From JTS-AC122 sp041742635 (GTDB lineage Bacteria; Planctomycetota; Phycisphaerae; Phycisphaerales; UBA1924): a DNA stretch of 6,975 nt. This document shows positions 1-6,214 of this stretch, piece by piece. The notes beneath the pieces are model-generated. The model made no database searches and was not told the DNA's origin. It was given only the letters and a program-made list of their open reading frames with translations. Position 1 is the stretch's first letter, and each line of letters begins with the position of its first letter. Location of the stretch: assembly GCA_041742635.1 (NCBI GenBank), contig JBGSIF010000106.1, positions 1 through 6,975 of the forward strand, in the 5' to 3' direction. The translations under genes were made by a program, and so were the position numbers.

Positions 1-367
1 CCGCCGCGGGCAGCGGTGCCGAGGGCATCATCGGTGCGCGCGGGTCCATGCGATCAATCCGAACGTTGTGTTCGAGCGCGAGTTGCATGATGCGAGTGAA
101 CATCGCGCTCTCGCTGCGAGCCATGCTGCCGGCGCGGTTCATCGCTTCGGCTTCAACTCGGCTTTCTTCGGCCATCGCCGTCGCGTGCGGGAGCGTTGCG
201 ATCTCTTCCGATGCGCTCGGTATCGACCCCGCGATCTGCTCACACTCCCGGCGCAGTTCGACGAGTTTCGAGTGCTGTGGCTCAACAATCACGAAGTGCA
301 ACCCGAGCGCCGCGGCGACGCCGATGACGGCTTCGCTGACAAAGCGCCGACGAAGATCGGGGGTCAT
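1..367 (-). CDS. PilO/GspM-like inner-membrane assembly protein, N-terminal part (cut by window edge)
   Basis: Only the first 122 codons are in the window; the gene continues past base 1. The protein starts MTPDLRRRF. A short basic cytoplasmic head is followed by one hydrophobic segment at about residues 12-28 (AVIGVAAALGLHFVIV), then a charged stretch at about 30-95 likely to be helical or coiled coil. The visible part ends with a segment reading FTRIMQLALEHNVRIDRMDPR, which resembles the start of the periplasmic ferredoxin-like domain of PilO and GspM proteins. In those families the protein pairs with PilN or the GspL C-terminal half to form the inner-membrane platform of a type IV pilus or type II secretion system. 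The start ATG (367-365) overlaps the stop of the upstream gene as ATGA, so translation is probably coupled. The family call rests on topology and on the neighbour more than on sequence motifs; PilO and GspM cannot be told apart here. Confidence 0.6.
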   Translation of the reverse strand, partial: MTPDLRRRFVSEAVIGVAAALGLHFVIVEPQHSKLVELRRECEQIAGSIPSASEEIATLPHATAMAEESRVEAEAMNRAGSMARSESAMFTRIMQLALEHNVRIDRMDPRAPMMPSAPLPAA

Positions 368-2181
368 GGTCGCCCTCCTGTGGTTTCGGCGGTGGTGTGC
401 GAATCGCGGCTCAGTTCGGTGCGGGCACGCCCCGCGCTGATCGCGTCGCGTAGTTCGTCGCCGGGCAGCCCGACCAGCGTAATCGACGCGTCGAACATGA
501 GTTGAGTGGTGCTGGTGCCCGGCGCGGAGTGCGTCGGCCCAAGCGACGCCGCGAGCACGAGCGGAGCCGCCGCCAACTGATCCAGGTACCGCTTGAGTGC
601 TTCCGCGGGCGCCTGAGAGGAACCGGGATCGAGTGTGACCACGCCGCTCAAGCGTGCGGACCACCCGCCGCGGTCCGGGCCAAGGTCGATGCTGCGAAGG
701 CGCACCTCTCCAGGTGTCTCTTCGCTGAGCAGCACGAGGAGGGCGGCGGCGGACGGCGAATCGGGGAGCAGTTGCCGGAGTCGCGCACGGGCTTGCACAA
801 CACCCACGCGGGCGCTACTCGCCGATGCCAGTGCATCGCGCGCCGGACTGGGCGTGGCTTGTTCACGCCTGAGTTGCGTGAGGATTTCTTCTTGTTGCTT
901 CACGGCGAAGTAGTGATGCCCCGCGTCGACGAGGCTCGTCAGGACCGCGAGGGCCGCGCCCACACGAAGTGCACGCCGAAGCCCCGTGAAGCGGACCGCT
1001 TCGCGCCTGGACCGCGGCAACAGGCAGAGCGGGATGTCGCGCACAGCAAGAAACGCCGACGATTCTCCTTCCATCGCCCCGGCTTCGGTCCCTGGTTCCG
1101 CCGGCTGGCCGGCCAGCCGTGTCACAATGACTCCAGCATCCGTCGAGAGCACGCCGTCGATATGCGGGATGCTCGCGCCCGGACCGGCGAGCAGCACCCG
1201 GAGTTCCCCCCGCTCTTCGGGACTCAGACCGAACCGAACCGATTGCTTCACTTCGATTGCCAGCCGCTGCAGCACCGGCCGCACCAGCGGGAGCGAGACC
1301 GTGTCGCCTGCAAAAGTACCGGATTCGCTCGTGGCGTGGGTGGTGGGCGAGTCCGACACACCTTGGCAAAGCAAGGCACGGCGCAACTCCGCTCGTGCCG
1401 GCGGAGCCTCTGTTTGTGTCGTCGTGGGCGCAGCACGCACCGGCGAAGCCCGCACGAGCGCATCGATCAAGTGCTCGACGCCGTGTGGCAAATACCGAGC
1501 GAATGCGAGCCGCTGGGTGGTTCCAGCGACGAGCGCCGAACCGTGTTCACCGAACCAGAGCACGGCACAGGCACCGTTGCCGGTGGCGTGTGCAGAAGCA
1601 AGCGACCACGCCGCACCGAGCATCGCCGCCGATCCCGTCGCGGCACGCTGCACGACTAAACCCGCATTCTCAACGCACCTGCACACAGCCGCCGCCGAGA
1701 TGTCAGAATCAATCGCCGCGAGGTGGTGCATCTGTGACGGCCGAACCGATCCATCCGCGTTCACACCGTCCGACGCGTCGGTTCGCAGGAGATGAATATC
1801 GGTAGTGGCGGCATCGAGGGAGAACGACGCGGCTTCGCTGATCGCCAGTTCGGCCGCCGCACGACCCGCGGCAGGACCTGTCACGGCCGGTACCGAATAG
1901 ACCGAGGCAGCCGAGTCTGGTCCAGAATACACGATCGACGCCGCTCGTCCGACCAGCGAGAGTTCTTCGACCCACCCGGCCAGTACGGCTTGGAACGATG
2001 TGAGTTGTTCGGCCCAGCGCCGCTGCGGCACCGCGCCCGACGACGTCGGCCCGGACGAGTGCGAAGGCGCGGGATCCAGTCGCACTGACCGCTGCGCGCT
2101 CATTTCCCCGTGCCGCAGCACCGTGAGTTGCTGCCGGGTCGGGCTGATTTCAATCAGGATGAGGTTCGCGGCGGTGCTCAT
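364..2181 (-). CDS. GspL-type protein: PilM-like cytoplasmic domain joined to PilN-like membrane domain
   Basis: 605 residues. Residues 1 to about 385 look like an actin-fold PilM/GspL cytoplasmic domain. There is an N-terminal beta strand (LILIEISPTRQQLTVL), a central part with DIHLL and AAIDSDISAAAVCRCVENAG (about 128-174), a strand pair near 205-230, and a second half with LAIEVKQSVRFGL (307-319) and LRVLLAGPGASIPHIDGVL (327-345). Residues about 405-425 form one membrane segment, followed by a coiled-coil-like stretch (426-470) and a small alpha/beta domain to about 570 (VRLRSIDL, LKRYLDQLAAAP), as in PilN and the GspL periplasmic part. Such proteins link the secretion or pilus ATPase to the membrane platform and bind PilO/GspM, which matches the next gene. 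Regions 35-55 and 250-290 are Ser/Ala/Pro-rich linkers. An in-frame TGA lies immediately before the ATG at 2181, so the gene cannot start further upstream. The C-terminal 30 residues look disordered. Exact assignment as GspL or as a PilM-PilN fusion is inference. Confidence 0.72.
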   Translation of the reverse strand: MSTAANLILIEISPTRQQLTVLRHGEMSAQRSVRLDPAPSHSSGPTSSGAVPQRRWAEQLTSFQAVLAGWVEELSLVGRAASIVYSGPDSAASVYSVPAVTGPAAGRAAAELAISEAASFSLDAATTDIHLLRTDASDGVNADGSVRPSQMHHLAAIDSDISAAAVCRCVENAGLVVQRAATGSAAMLGAAWSLASAHATGNGACAVLWFGEHGSALVAGTTQRLAFARYLPHGVEHLIDALVRASPVRAAPTTTQTEAPPARAELRRALLCQGVSDSPTTHATSESGTFAGDTVSLPLVRPVLQRLAIEVKQSVRFGLSPEERGELRVLLAGPGASIPHIDGVLSTDAGVIVTRLAGQPAEPGTEAGAMEGESSAFLAVRDIPLCLLPRSRREAVRFTGLRRALRVGAALAVLTSLVDAGHHYFAVKQQEEILTQLRREQATPSPARDALASASSARVGVVQARARLRQLLPDSPSAAALLVLLSEETPGEVRLRSIDLGPDRGGWSARLSGVVTLDPGSSQAPAEALKRYLDQLAAAPLVLAASLGPTHSAPGTSTTQLMFDASITLVGLPGDELRDAISAGRARTELSRDSHTTAETTGGRP

Positions 2182-2386
2182 TCACGGCTTCAATCCCCGC
2201 AACAACCCGGCTTGGATCGTGCGAGCGATGGACGCTATGAAGCACTATCGGCCCTTCGCAGCATCCACTTTCGTAGAGGGCACACCGTGGATTGATCTTG
2301 GTGTGAAATCCCAGAGGTCGAAGCCGTGTGCGAGCGCAGGATCTGCCGACCGCCGTGCGTCGCGCAGTGTGGTACACTCAGACACT
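2182..2386. other. divergent intergenic region between the secretion/pilus genes and the isomerase
   Basis: This 205-base spacer must hold promoters for both flanking transcription units. On the plus strand an extended -10-like element lies just before the isomerase start. A 6-base inverted repeat, CACACC (2281-2286) and GGTGTG (2300-2305) with 13 bases between, is the only dyad I noticed and could arise by chance. No Shine-Dalgarno sequence precedes either start. The plus frame of the isomerase stays open through this region, but the residues it would encode do not resemble the family, so I treat it as non-coding. Confidence 0.5.
2370..2378 (+). promoter_or_regulatory. putative extended -10 promoter of the isomerase gene
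   Basis: The bases TGGTACACT match the extended -10 pattern TGnTATAAT, with TACACT keeping four of six consensus positions. No convincing -35 box is found about 17 bases upstream, which is tolerated in extended -10 promoters. Transcription would begin about seven bases downstream, at 2385-2386, directly in front of the ATG at 2387. The message would then be leaderless or nearly so, which fits the absence of a ribosome binding site. This is pattern matching only. Confidence 0.35.
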
Positions 2387-3400
2387 ATGAGCCGACCGAT
2401 CACGCTATTTACCGGGCAGTGGGCCGATCTACCTATCTCTAAAGTGGCTGAAAAAGCAGCCTCTTTCGGGTACGAAGGCGTCGAACTGGCCTGCTGGGGC
2501 GACCACTTCGAGGTCGGCAAGGCACTCAAAGACAAGACGTACTGCCAATCCCGCCACGACTTGCTCGCGTTCCACTCCATGGAGTGCTGGGCCATCTCCA
2601 ACCACCTCGTCGGGCAAGCCGTCTGCGACGAGATTGACTCGCGGCACAAAGCGATCCTGCCCAAGCATGTCTGGGGTGATGGGAACCCCGAGGGCGTCCG
2701 CAAGCGAGCCGCCGCCGAGATGATCGATACCGCTCGCGCCGCCGCCAAGTTCGGCGTCGGGGTCGTCAACGGGTTCACCGGCTCGTCGATCTGGGGCAAG
2801 TTCTATTTCTTCCCTCCGATGACGCAGAAGGATGTTGACGCTGGGTACAAGGACTTCGCCAAACGCTGGACCCCGATCTTGAACGCGTTCAAGAAAGAAG
2901 GGGTGAAGTTTGCGCTGGAAGTCCATCCCGGGGAGATCGCATACGACATCCACACCGCGCGTCGCGCTCTCGATGCCGTGGATGGGCACCCCGCCTTCGG
3001 GTTCAACTTCGATCCAAGCCACCTGCACTGGCAGTTCGTGGATCCCGTCGCGTTCATCAATGAGTTCCCCGACCGCATTTTCCACGTCCATGTCAAAGAT
3101 TGTGTGCGTGTGCTCGACGGGCGCTCGGGCATACTCGGGTCGCACCTGCAGTTCGGCGCCACGGGTGCGGGCGGCAGCCGCGGGTGGGAGTTCCGCTCGC
3201 CCGGCCGCGGCGACGTGAACTTCGAGGAGATCATCCGCGCCTTGAACCGAATCGGGTACGACGGCCCGCTGAGCGTGGAATGGGAGGACACCGGGATGGA
3301 CCGCGAAGCAGGTGCGGAGGAAGCCGTCCGCTTCGTTGCTTCGCTCGACTTCACCCCCAGTGCTCAGGCGTTCGACGCGGCGTTCGAGAAGAAGAAGTAA
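2387..3400 (+). CDS. sugar phosphate isomerase/epimerase-like TIM-barrel protein
   Basis: 337 residues, xylose-isomerase-like TIM barrel (AP_endonuc_2 type). The N terminus MSRPITLFTGQWADLPI and the next strand FGYEGVELACWGDHF are typical of this bacterial family. Likely divalent-metal ligands sit at barrel strand ends: Glu178 (FALEVHPGE), Asp209 (FNFDPSHLHW), His235 (FHVHVKD) and Glu298 (LSVEWED). A Gly-rich insert at about 244-275 precedes the GDVNF motif (275-279) that usually closes the active site. No signal peptide is seen, so the enzyme should be cytoplasmic and interconvert a sugar, inositol derivative or related keto sugar; the substrate cannot be read from the sequence. It is longer than the roughly 260-290 residues of many relatives, mainly through the insert and a region around 80-110. 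The frame is open further upstream, but family N termini begin at this ATG and no Shine-Dalgarno supports another start. It is the first gene of its strand after the divergent spacer and appears to stand alone. Confidence 0.85.
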   Translation: MSRPITLFTGQWADLPISKVAEKAASFGYEGVELACWGDHFEVGKALKDKTYCQSRHDLLAFHSMECWAISNHLVGQAVCDEIDSRHKAILPKHVWGDGNPEGVRKRAAAEMIDTARAAAKFGVGVVNGFTGSSIWGKFYFFPPMTQKDVDAGYKDFAKRWTPILNAFKKEGVKFALEVHPGEIAYDIHTARRALDAVDGHPAFGFNFDPSHLHWQFVDPVAFINEFPDRIFHVHVKDCVRVLDGRSGILGSHLQFGATGAGGSRGWEFRSPGRGDVNFEEIIRALNRIGYDGPLSVEWEDTGMDREAGAEEAVRFVASLDFTPSAQAFDAAFEKKK

Positions 3401-3594
3401 GCAGTATTCGACCGGATCAACCACCAGGCCATAGTCCTGAACTACACACATCCCAGGATTCCGCTCACGCGCACCGGCCCGATACCCTAATGTTCGTGCC
3501 GCCTCCATGCGGGGGGCCATGCGTCGGTCTTCGCATCAGGCCGCGCGTGCTAGGCAAGTTCACTGGATCGATGTGCCATTGAGGAGGCTCCCGT
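3401..3594. other. intergenic region upstream of the Rrf2 regulator
   Basis: This 194-base gap separates two same-strand genes, so the regulator probably has its own promoter here. I see no hairpin with a T run that would serve as a terminator for the isomerase gene. It contains an imperfect 15-base palindrome (3425-3439, CAGG and CCTG arms) and a 7-base direct repeat CCATGCG at 3505-3511 and 3517-3523. Either could be a regulator site, but neither matches a known Rrf2 operator that I recognise. No clear -35/-10 pair was found. Confidence 0.4.
3581..3587 (+). promoter_or_regulatory. strong Shine-Dalgarno sequence fixing the TTG start of the Rrf2 gene
   Basis: GAGGAGG ends seven bases before the TTG at 3595, near-ideal spacing. 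It supports a TTG start, and the resulting N terminus (MFSQTTEYA) is the characteristic beginning of Rrf2 proteins. It is the only strong ribosome binding site visible in front of any gene in this window. Confidence 0.8.
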
Positions 3595-4071
3595 TTGTTC
3601 TCTCAGACGACGGAATACGCAGTGCGGGCCATGGCGTGGCTCGCTCTCAGCCCCAGCGACCTGGTGCCCACCGTGTTGCTCGCCGAGCGAACGCAGGTAC
3701 CTTCGCACTATCTCGCCAAGGTACTCCAGCAACTCGCCGCCGCCGAACTTGTCACGGGGCGCCGCGGGGTCCGCGGGGGGTACCGGTTGGCGCGACCGGC
3801 CTCGGCGATCACCGTCATGGAAGTCGTTCGATCAGTCACACGTCTGGAGCGGATCACGTCCTGTCCACTCGGGCTTGCCAGTCACGGATCGAACCTCTGC
3901 CCCTTGCATCGGTTGATGGACCACGCCGCCAAGGCCGTTATCGATGTGCTCGACAACAAAACCCTCGCCGACTTGATCTCGCAGCCCGGCATGAACACGC
4001 CGCTCTGCGACGTGAAGGGGGATCAGCCCGTCCCACTGACGCTCGACGGTCTCTCGAAACGCACCGGCTGA
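3595..4071 (+). CDS. Rrf2-family transcriptional regulator, probable cysteine-based sensor
   Basis: 158 residues, a usual length for Rrf2 proteins such as IscR and NsrR. The N terminus MFSQTTEYAVRAMAWLAL is a hallmark of the family. A winged helix-turn-helix spans about residues 25-67: the recognition helix is near VPSHYLAKVLQQLAAAELV and the wing is GRRGVRGGYRLARP. The sensor region has Cys90 (SCPLG) and Cys102 (LCPLH), with His97 and His105 close by, and a further Cys138 near the C terminus. Classical Fe-S members carry three closely spaced cysteines; here the middle one is absent, so a His or another ligand may replace it, or the protein may sense redox or nitric oxide through thiols. The start is TTG at 3595, backed by the GAGGAGG site. 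The gene is flanked by its own 194-base upstream region and meets the acetyltransferase gene tail to tail, so it is probably monocistronic. Targets cannot be told from this window; autoregulation is common in the family. Confidence 0.9.
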   Translation: MFSQTTEYAVRAMAWLALSPSDLVPTVLLAERTQVPSHYLAKVLQQLAAAELVTGRRGVRGGYRLARPASAITVMEVVRSVTRLERITSCPLGLASHGSNLCPLHRLMDHAAKAVIDVLDNKTLADLISQPGMNTPLCDVKGDQPVPLTLDGLSKRTG

Positions 4072-4096
4072 CCGTCACCCCGGATGCCCCGATTCT

Positions 4097-4792
4097 TCAC
4101 GGCTGCGCCGACCAGTCCATCTTCCTGGGTTTGATCGCCCGCGCCGGGTTTCCCGCCGCGATCATCGCCGCGGGCACGCTCTGCGTCACGACCGCCCGCG
4201 CACCCACAACCGCGTTGTCCCCAACGGTGATACTCGGGCCGATGAACGCCCCGGCGCAGATCCACACACCATCACCGATCGTGATCGCTGGCCGCAGCAA
4301 CGGCAGGTTCGGCTTGGTGTAATCGTGCGTCCCGGCGCACACGTACACGTCCTGCGAAATCACCGTGTGCGATCCAATCCGCACCGGCCCGAGGTTGTAA
4401 ATCGTGACATGCTCGGCCAGCCACGAATGCTCCCCCATCGAGAACAGCCACGGATGAAAAATCTTCGTCGACGCCTTTGTCGAACTCGTCGGCGTCAGAT
4501 CCGCGCCGAACAACCGCAGCCAGAATCGACGCCACCTGTGCGCTCGCCGCGGGCTGAACCGAATCAGCGTCCGCTGCACCCACTCCCACGCAAACCGACG
4601 GATGTACTCCCGCAGCGAGTACGGGAAGCCCGCGCTCGTATCCAGTCGCTGAAATATCTTGCTGCCCTGCCCCCTCTGTGCTTCACCCACTCCCACAGCC
4701 GCGCCAGGCCCATACACGCCCGGTCGTACCTCATCGGCGTTGCCCGTGCCCGCATGACCTGCTGCGGATATGCCGTCGTGTGATCGATTCAT
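4097..4792 (-). CDS. WcaF-like hexapeptide-repeat O-acetyltransferase of polysaccharide synthesis
   Basis: 231 residues from the ATG at 4792. The N-terminal module (about residues 46-97: IFQRLDTSAGFPYSLREY to WLRLFGA) is typical of colanic acid acetyltransferase WcaF relatives. It is followed by a left-handed parallel beta helix of hexapeptide repeats, visible as VRIGSHTVISQDVYVCAGTHD, AITIGDGVWICAGAFIGPSITVGDNAVVGARAVVT and ending AAGNPARAIKPRK. His156 in GTHD is the probable catalytic base. Such enzymes transfer acetyl from acetyl-CoA to a sugar hydroxyl, usually as cytoplasmic trimers. The start is uncertain. The frame is open to 5014, but that would overlap the divergent glycosyltransferase. 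The ATG at 4840 (249 aa) is another choice, and the first 45 residues after 4792 are Gly/Ala-rich and unlike the family, so a non-ATG start nearer to residue 40 is possible. No good Shine-Dalgarno precedes either ATG. It converges with the Rrf2 gene and diverges from the glycosyltransferases. Confidence 0.8.
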   Translation of the reverse strand: MNRSHDGISAAGHAGTGNADEVRPGVYGPGAAVGVGEAQRGQGSKIFQRLDTSAGFPYSLREYIRRFAWEWVQRTLIRFSPRRAHRWRRFWLRLFGADLTPTSSTKASTKIFHPWLFSMGEHSWLAEHVTIYNLGPVRIGSHTVISQDVYVCAGTHDYTKPNLPLLRPAITIGDGVWICAGAFIGPSITVGDNAVVGARAVVTQSVPAAMIAAGNPARAIKPRKMDWSAQP

Positions 4793-4824
4793 CGATAGAA
4801 TTCGCCGAAGATGTGCGAGCAACT

Positions 4825-4861
4825 CGAACGGGATACTCATCGGATCGTATTGTCCCGTTCG
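4825..4861. repeat. 9-base inverted repeat, candidate operator or mRNA hairpin
   Basis: CGAACGGGA at 4825-4833 is exactly complementary to TCCCGTTCG at 4853-4861, with 19 bases between. As RNA the stem could be extended by two more pairs (one G-U, one A-U). It is not followed by a T run on either strand, so it is not a typical terminator. The right arm abuts the TATAAG hexamer, a position suited to a repressor site for the glycosyltransferase promoter. Confidence 0.5.
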
Positions 4862-4867
4862 TATAAG
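4862..4867 (+). promoter_or_regulatory. putative -10 box for the glycosyltransferase unit
   Basis: TATAAG matches five of six bases of the TATAAT consensus in a locally AT-rich patch. The bases about 17 upstream (4839-4844, ATCGGA) are a poor -35 box. If used, transcription would begin near 4874 and leave a leader of about 85 bases before the ATG at 4959. Low certainty. Confidence 0.25.
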
Positions 4868-4958
4868 TTTATCGGCTTCCAAGCCACCACGCTTCGACTG
4901 TTTCGATCCGATCACGCACGTATCCTCGAACCAACCGTTGAGACTTTCTCCACCCACC

Positions 4959-6143
4959 ATGCTGCGAATCGCCCAACTCATCGAGACCGCCGACGCCAAG
5001 GCAGGCGGGACCACGACCGCGTTCCAGAGTATTCTGGACGCGATCTCGTCCAGCCCGGATCATCTCATCGCCACGGCCTACTTCCTGCGCCCACCCGACG
5101 CTGATCCGATCTGGACCCGTATCCGCTGCTCACCAAACGCCTTCAAGGTCGCCGAATCACGCGGGCGACTCCTCCGCTCGGGAACGCTGGGGCGCATGAT
5201 TGCTTCGGACCTGGCCGCCGGGAAGTTTGATGTCCTACACATCCATGGGTTGTGGTCCCCGGACCTAGTTCACGCCGCGAACGCCGCTCGTCGCGCGGGC
5301 GTACCCGTCCTCTGGCAAAGCCACGGGATGTTGTTGCGATGGGCCATGAACTACAAGCGACTGAAAAAACGAATCTTCCTCACTCTCGGGCTGGGCCGCG
5401 CCCTACGGCAGGCCAGCGGCTTCATCGCCATGACCCGTGACGAACTCGCGGACAGCGTCTTTCCCCCTTCTTGCCCGGCCGCACGTCGTTTTCTCGTGCC
5501 CCTCCCCGTCTCGCTGCCGGCCGACATGCCCGACCGTGCCCCGCTTCGCGCCGCCGGGCGTGCGCGTTTCGCCATCTCCCACGACACCTGCGTCTTCGCC
5601 TTCCTCGGTCGGCTGCACCCGGTGAAACGGGTCGAAATGACGATTGCCGCGTTCGCTCGTGCGGTCGAACACCCCGCACTCTCTAATGCCCGCCTCGTAG
5701 TCCTCGGCACCGGCGAACCCGAGTACGAAACGATGCTCCGACAGCACGCCGCATCGCTCGGCGTCGCCGACCGCGTCATCTTCGCCGGTTGGGTCGGTGG
5801 GGACGCCAAACACGAAGGCCTCGCCGCCGCCGACGCGCTGGTCGTCAACTCGTCCATCGAAAGTTTCGGGTATGTGCTGTTCGAGGCGCTCGGCGTGGGC
5901 ACCCCCGTCGTGATCACCGACAACATCTCCCTGGCCACCGAGTTTCAGGACGCTGGCGCCGCCATCCGCGCTGGCAACTCCGTCGATGCTCTCGCCGCCG
6001 CTATGCAGCGAATGGGCTTGCTCCCCGATCCCGATCGCGCCGCCATGGCTCAGCGCGGCTTCCTCTGGGCACAGCAGTCTTTTTCGCTCCAAAGTGTCGC
6101 CGCCCGGCTTCGAGGCACCTATTCCGCCGTAACCCAGCAATAA
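4959..6143 (+). CDS. glycosyltransferase family 4 (GT-B fold)
   Basis: 394 residues, normal for family 4. The N-terminal Rossmann-like domain begins MLRIAQLIETADAKAGGTTTAF, with the Gly-rich acceptor-side loop at 15-18, VLHIHGLWSPD at 92-102 and WQSHGML at 119-125. The C-terminal donor domain has FLGRLHPVKRVE (215-226; Arg218 and Lys223 are the usual phosphate contacts), VIFAGWVGG (273-281) and the EX7E motif at Glu301 and Glu309 (SSIESFGYVLFEALGVGTPVV). These retaining enzymes move a sugar from a nucleotide-sugar donor to a growing glycan on the cytoplasmic face of the inner membrane; donor and acceptor are not readable here. The ATG at 4959 was chosen because the family N terminus begins there; the frame stays open upstream to 4770 but encodes unrelated residues. 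The gene diverges from the acetyltransferase and precedes another glycosyltransferase by 71 bases on the same strand, suggesting a shared polysaccharide operon. Confidence 0.92.
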   Translation: MLRIAQLIETADAKAGGTTTAFQSILDAISSSPDHLIATAYFLRPPDADPIWTRIRCSPNAFKVAESRGRLLRSGTLGRMIASDLAAGKFDVLHIHGLWSPDLVHAANAARRAGVPVLWQSHGMLLRWAMNYKRLKKRIFLTLGLGRALRQASGFIAMTRDELADSVFPPSCPAARRFLVPLPVSLPADMPDRAPLRAAGRARFAISHDTCVFAFLGRLHPVKRVEMTIAAFARAVEHPALSNARLVVLGTGEPEYETMLRQHAASLGVADRVIFAGWVGGDAKHEGLAAADALVVNSSIESFGYVLFEALGVGTPVVITDNISLATEFQDAGAAIRAGNSVDALAAAMQRMGLLPDPDRAAMAQRGFLWAQQSFSLQSVAARLRGTYSAVTQQ

Positions 6144-6214
6144 CCGGCTTAAGCACACGTTGCATCACCCATTCCCCATTGACTCCCTCGCTCCTTCCGT
6201 ACACCATCATTCAC

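Larger units (their letters stand above)
4793..4958. other. divergent intergenic region between acetyltransferase and glycosyltransferase genes
   Basis: 166 bases, noticeably more AT-rich than the surroundings around 4845-4880. It holds a 9-base perfect inverted repeat and a TATAAG hexamer (described separately), and probably drives both flanking units. Its left boundary depends on the true start of the acetyltransferase. No Shine-Dalgarno precedes the glycosyltransferase ATG at 4959. Confidence 0.5.

Noticed and set aside
502..1659. Open frame of 385 codons on the plus strand
   Set aside because: It lies entirely antisense to the GspL-like gene, is very rich in Arg/His, and resembles no protein family; long antisense frames are expected in GC-rich coding DNA.
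2000..2386. Upstream extension of the isomerase to a 466-residue protein
   Set aside because: The extra 129 residues overlap the divergent GspL-like gene and do not resemble the family, which begins at MSRPITLFTGQW.
2429..3520. Open frame of 363 codons on the minus strand
   Set aside because: It is antisense to the well-supported isomerase, whose motifs are clear, and its own translation shows no family features.
4072..4096. Possible bidirectional terminator between the convergent genes
   Set aside because: The 25-base gap contains no convincing hairpin or T run; only a weak CCGG pairing is visible.
3507..4322. Plus-strand open frame of 271 codons
   Set aside because: It spans the Rrf2 gene in another frame and runs antisense into the acetyltransferase; both of those genes have clear motifs.
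4793..5014. Upstream extension of the acetyltransferase to 305 residues
   Set aside because: It would overlap the start of the divergent glycosyltransferase, and the added residues have no family similarity.
5403..6158. Minus-strand open frame of 251 codons
   Set aside because: It is the antisense shadow of the family 4 glycosyltransferase.
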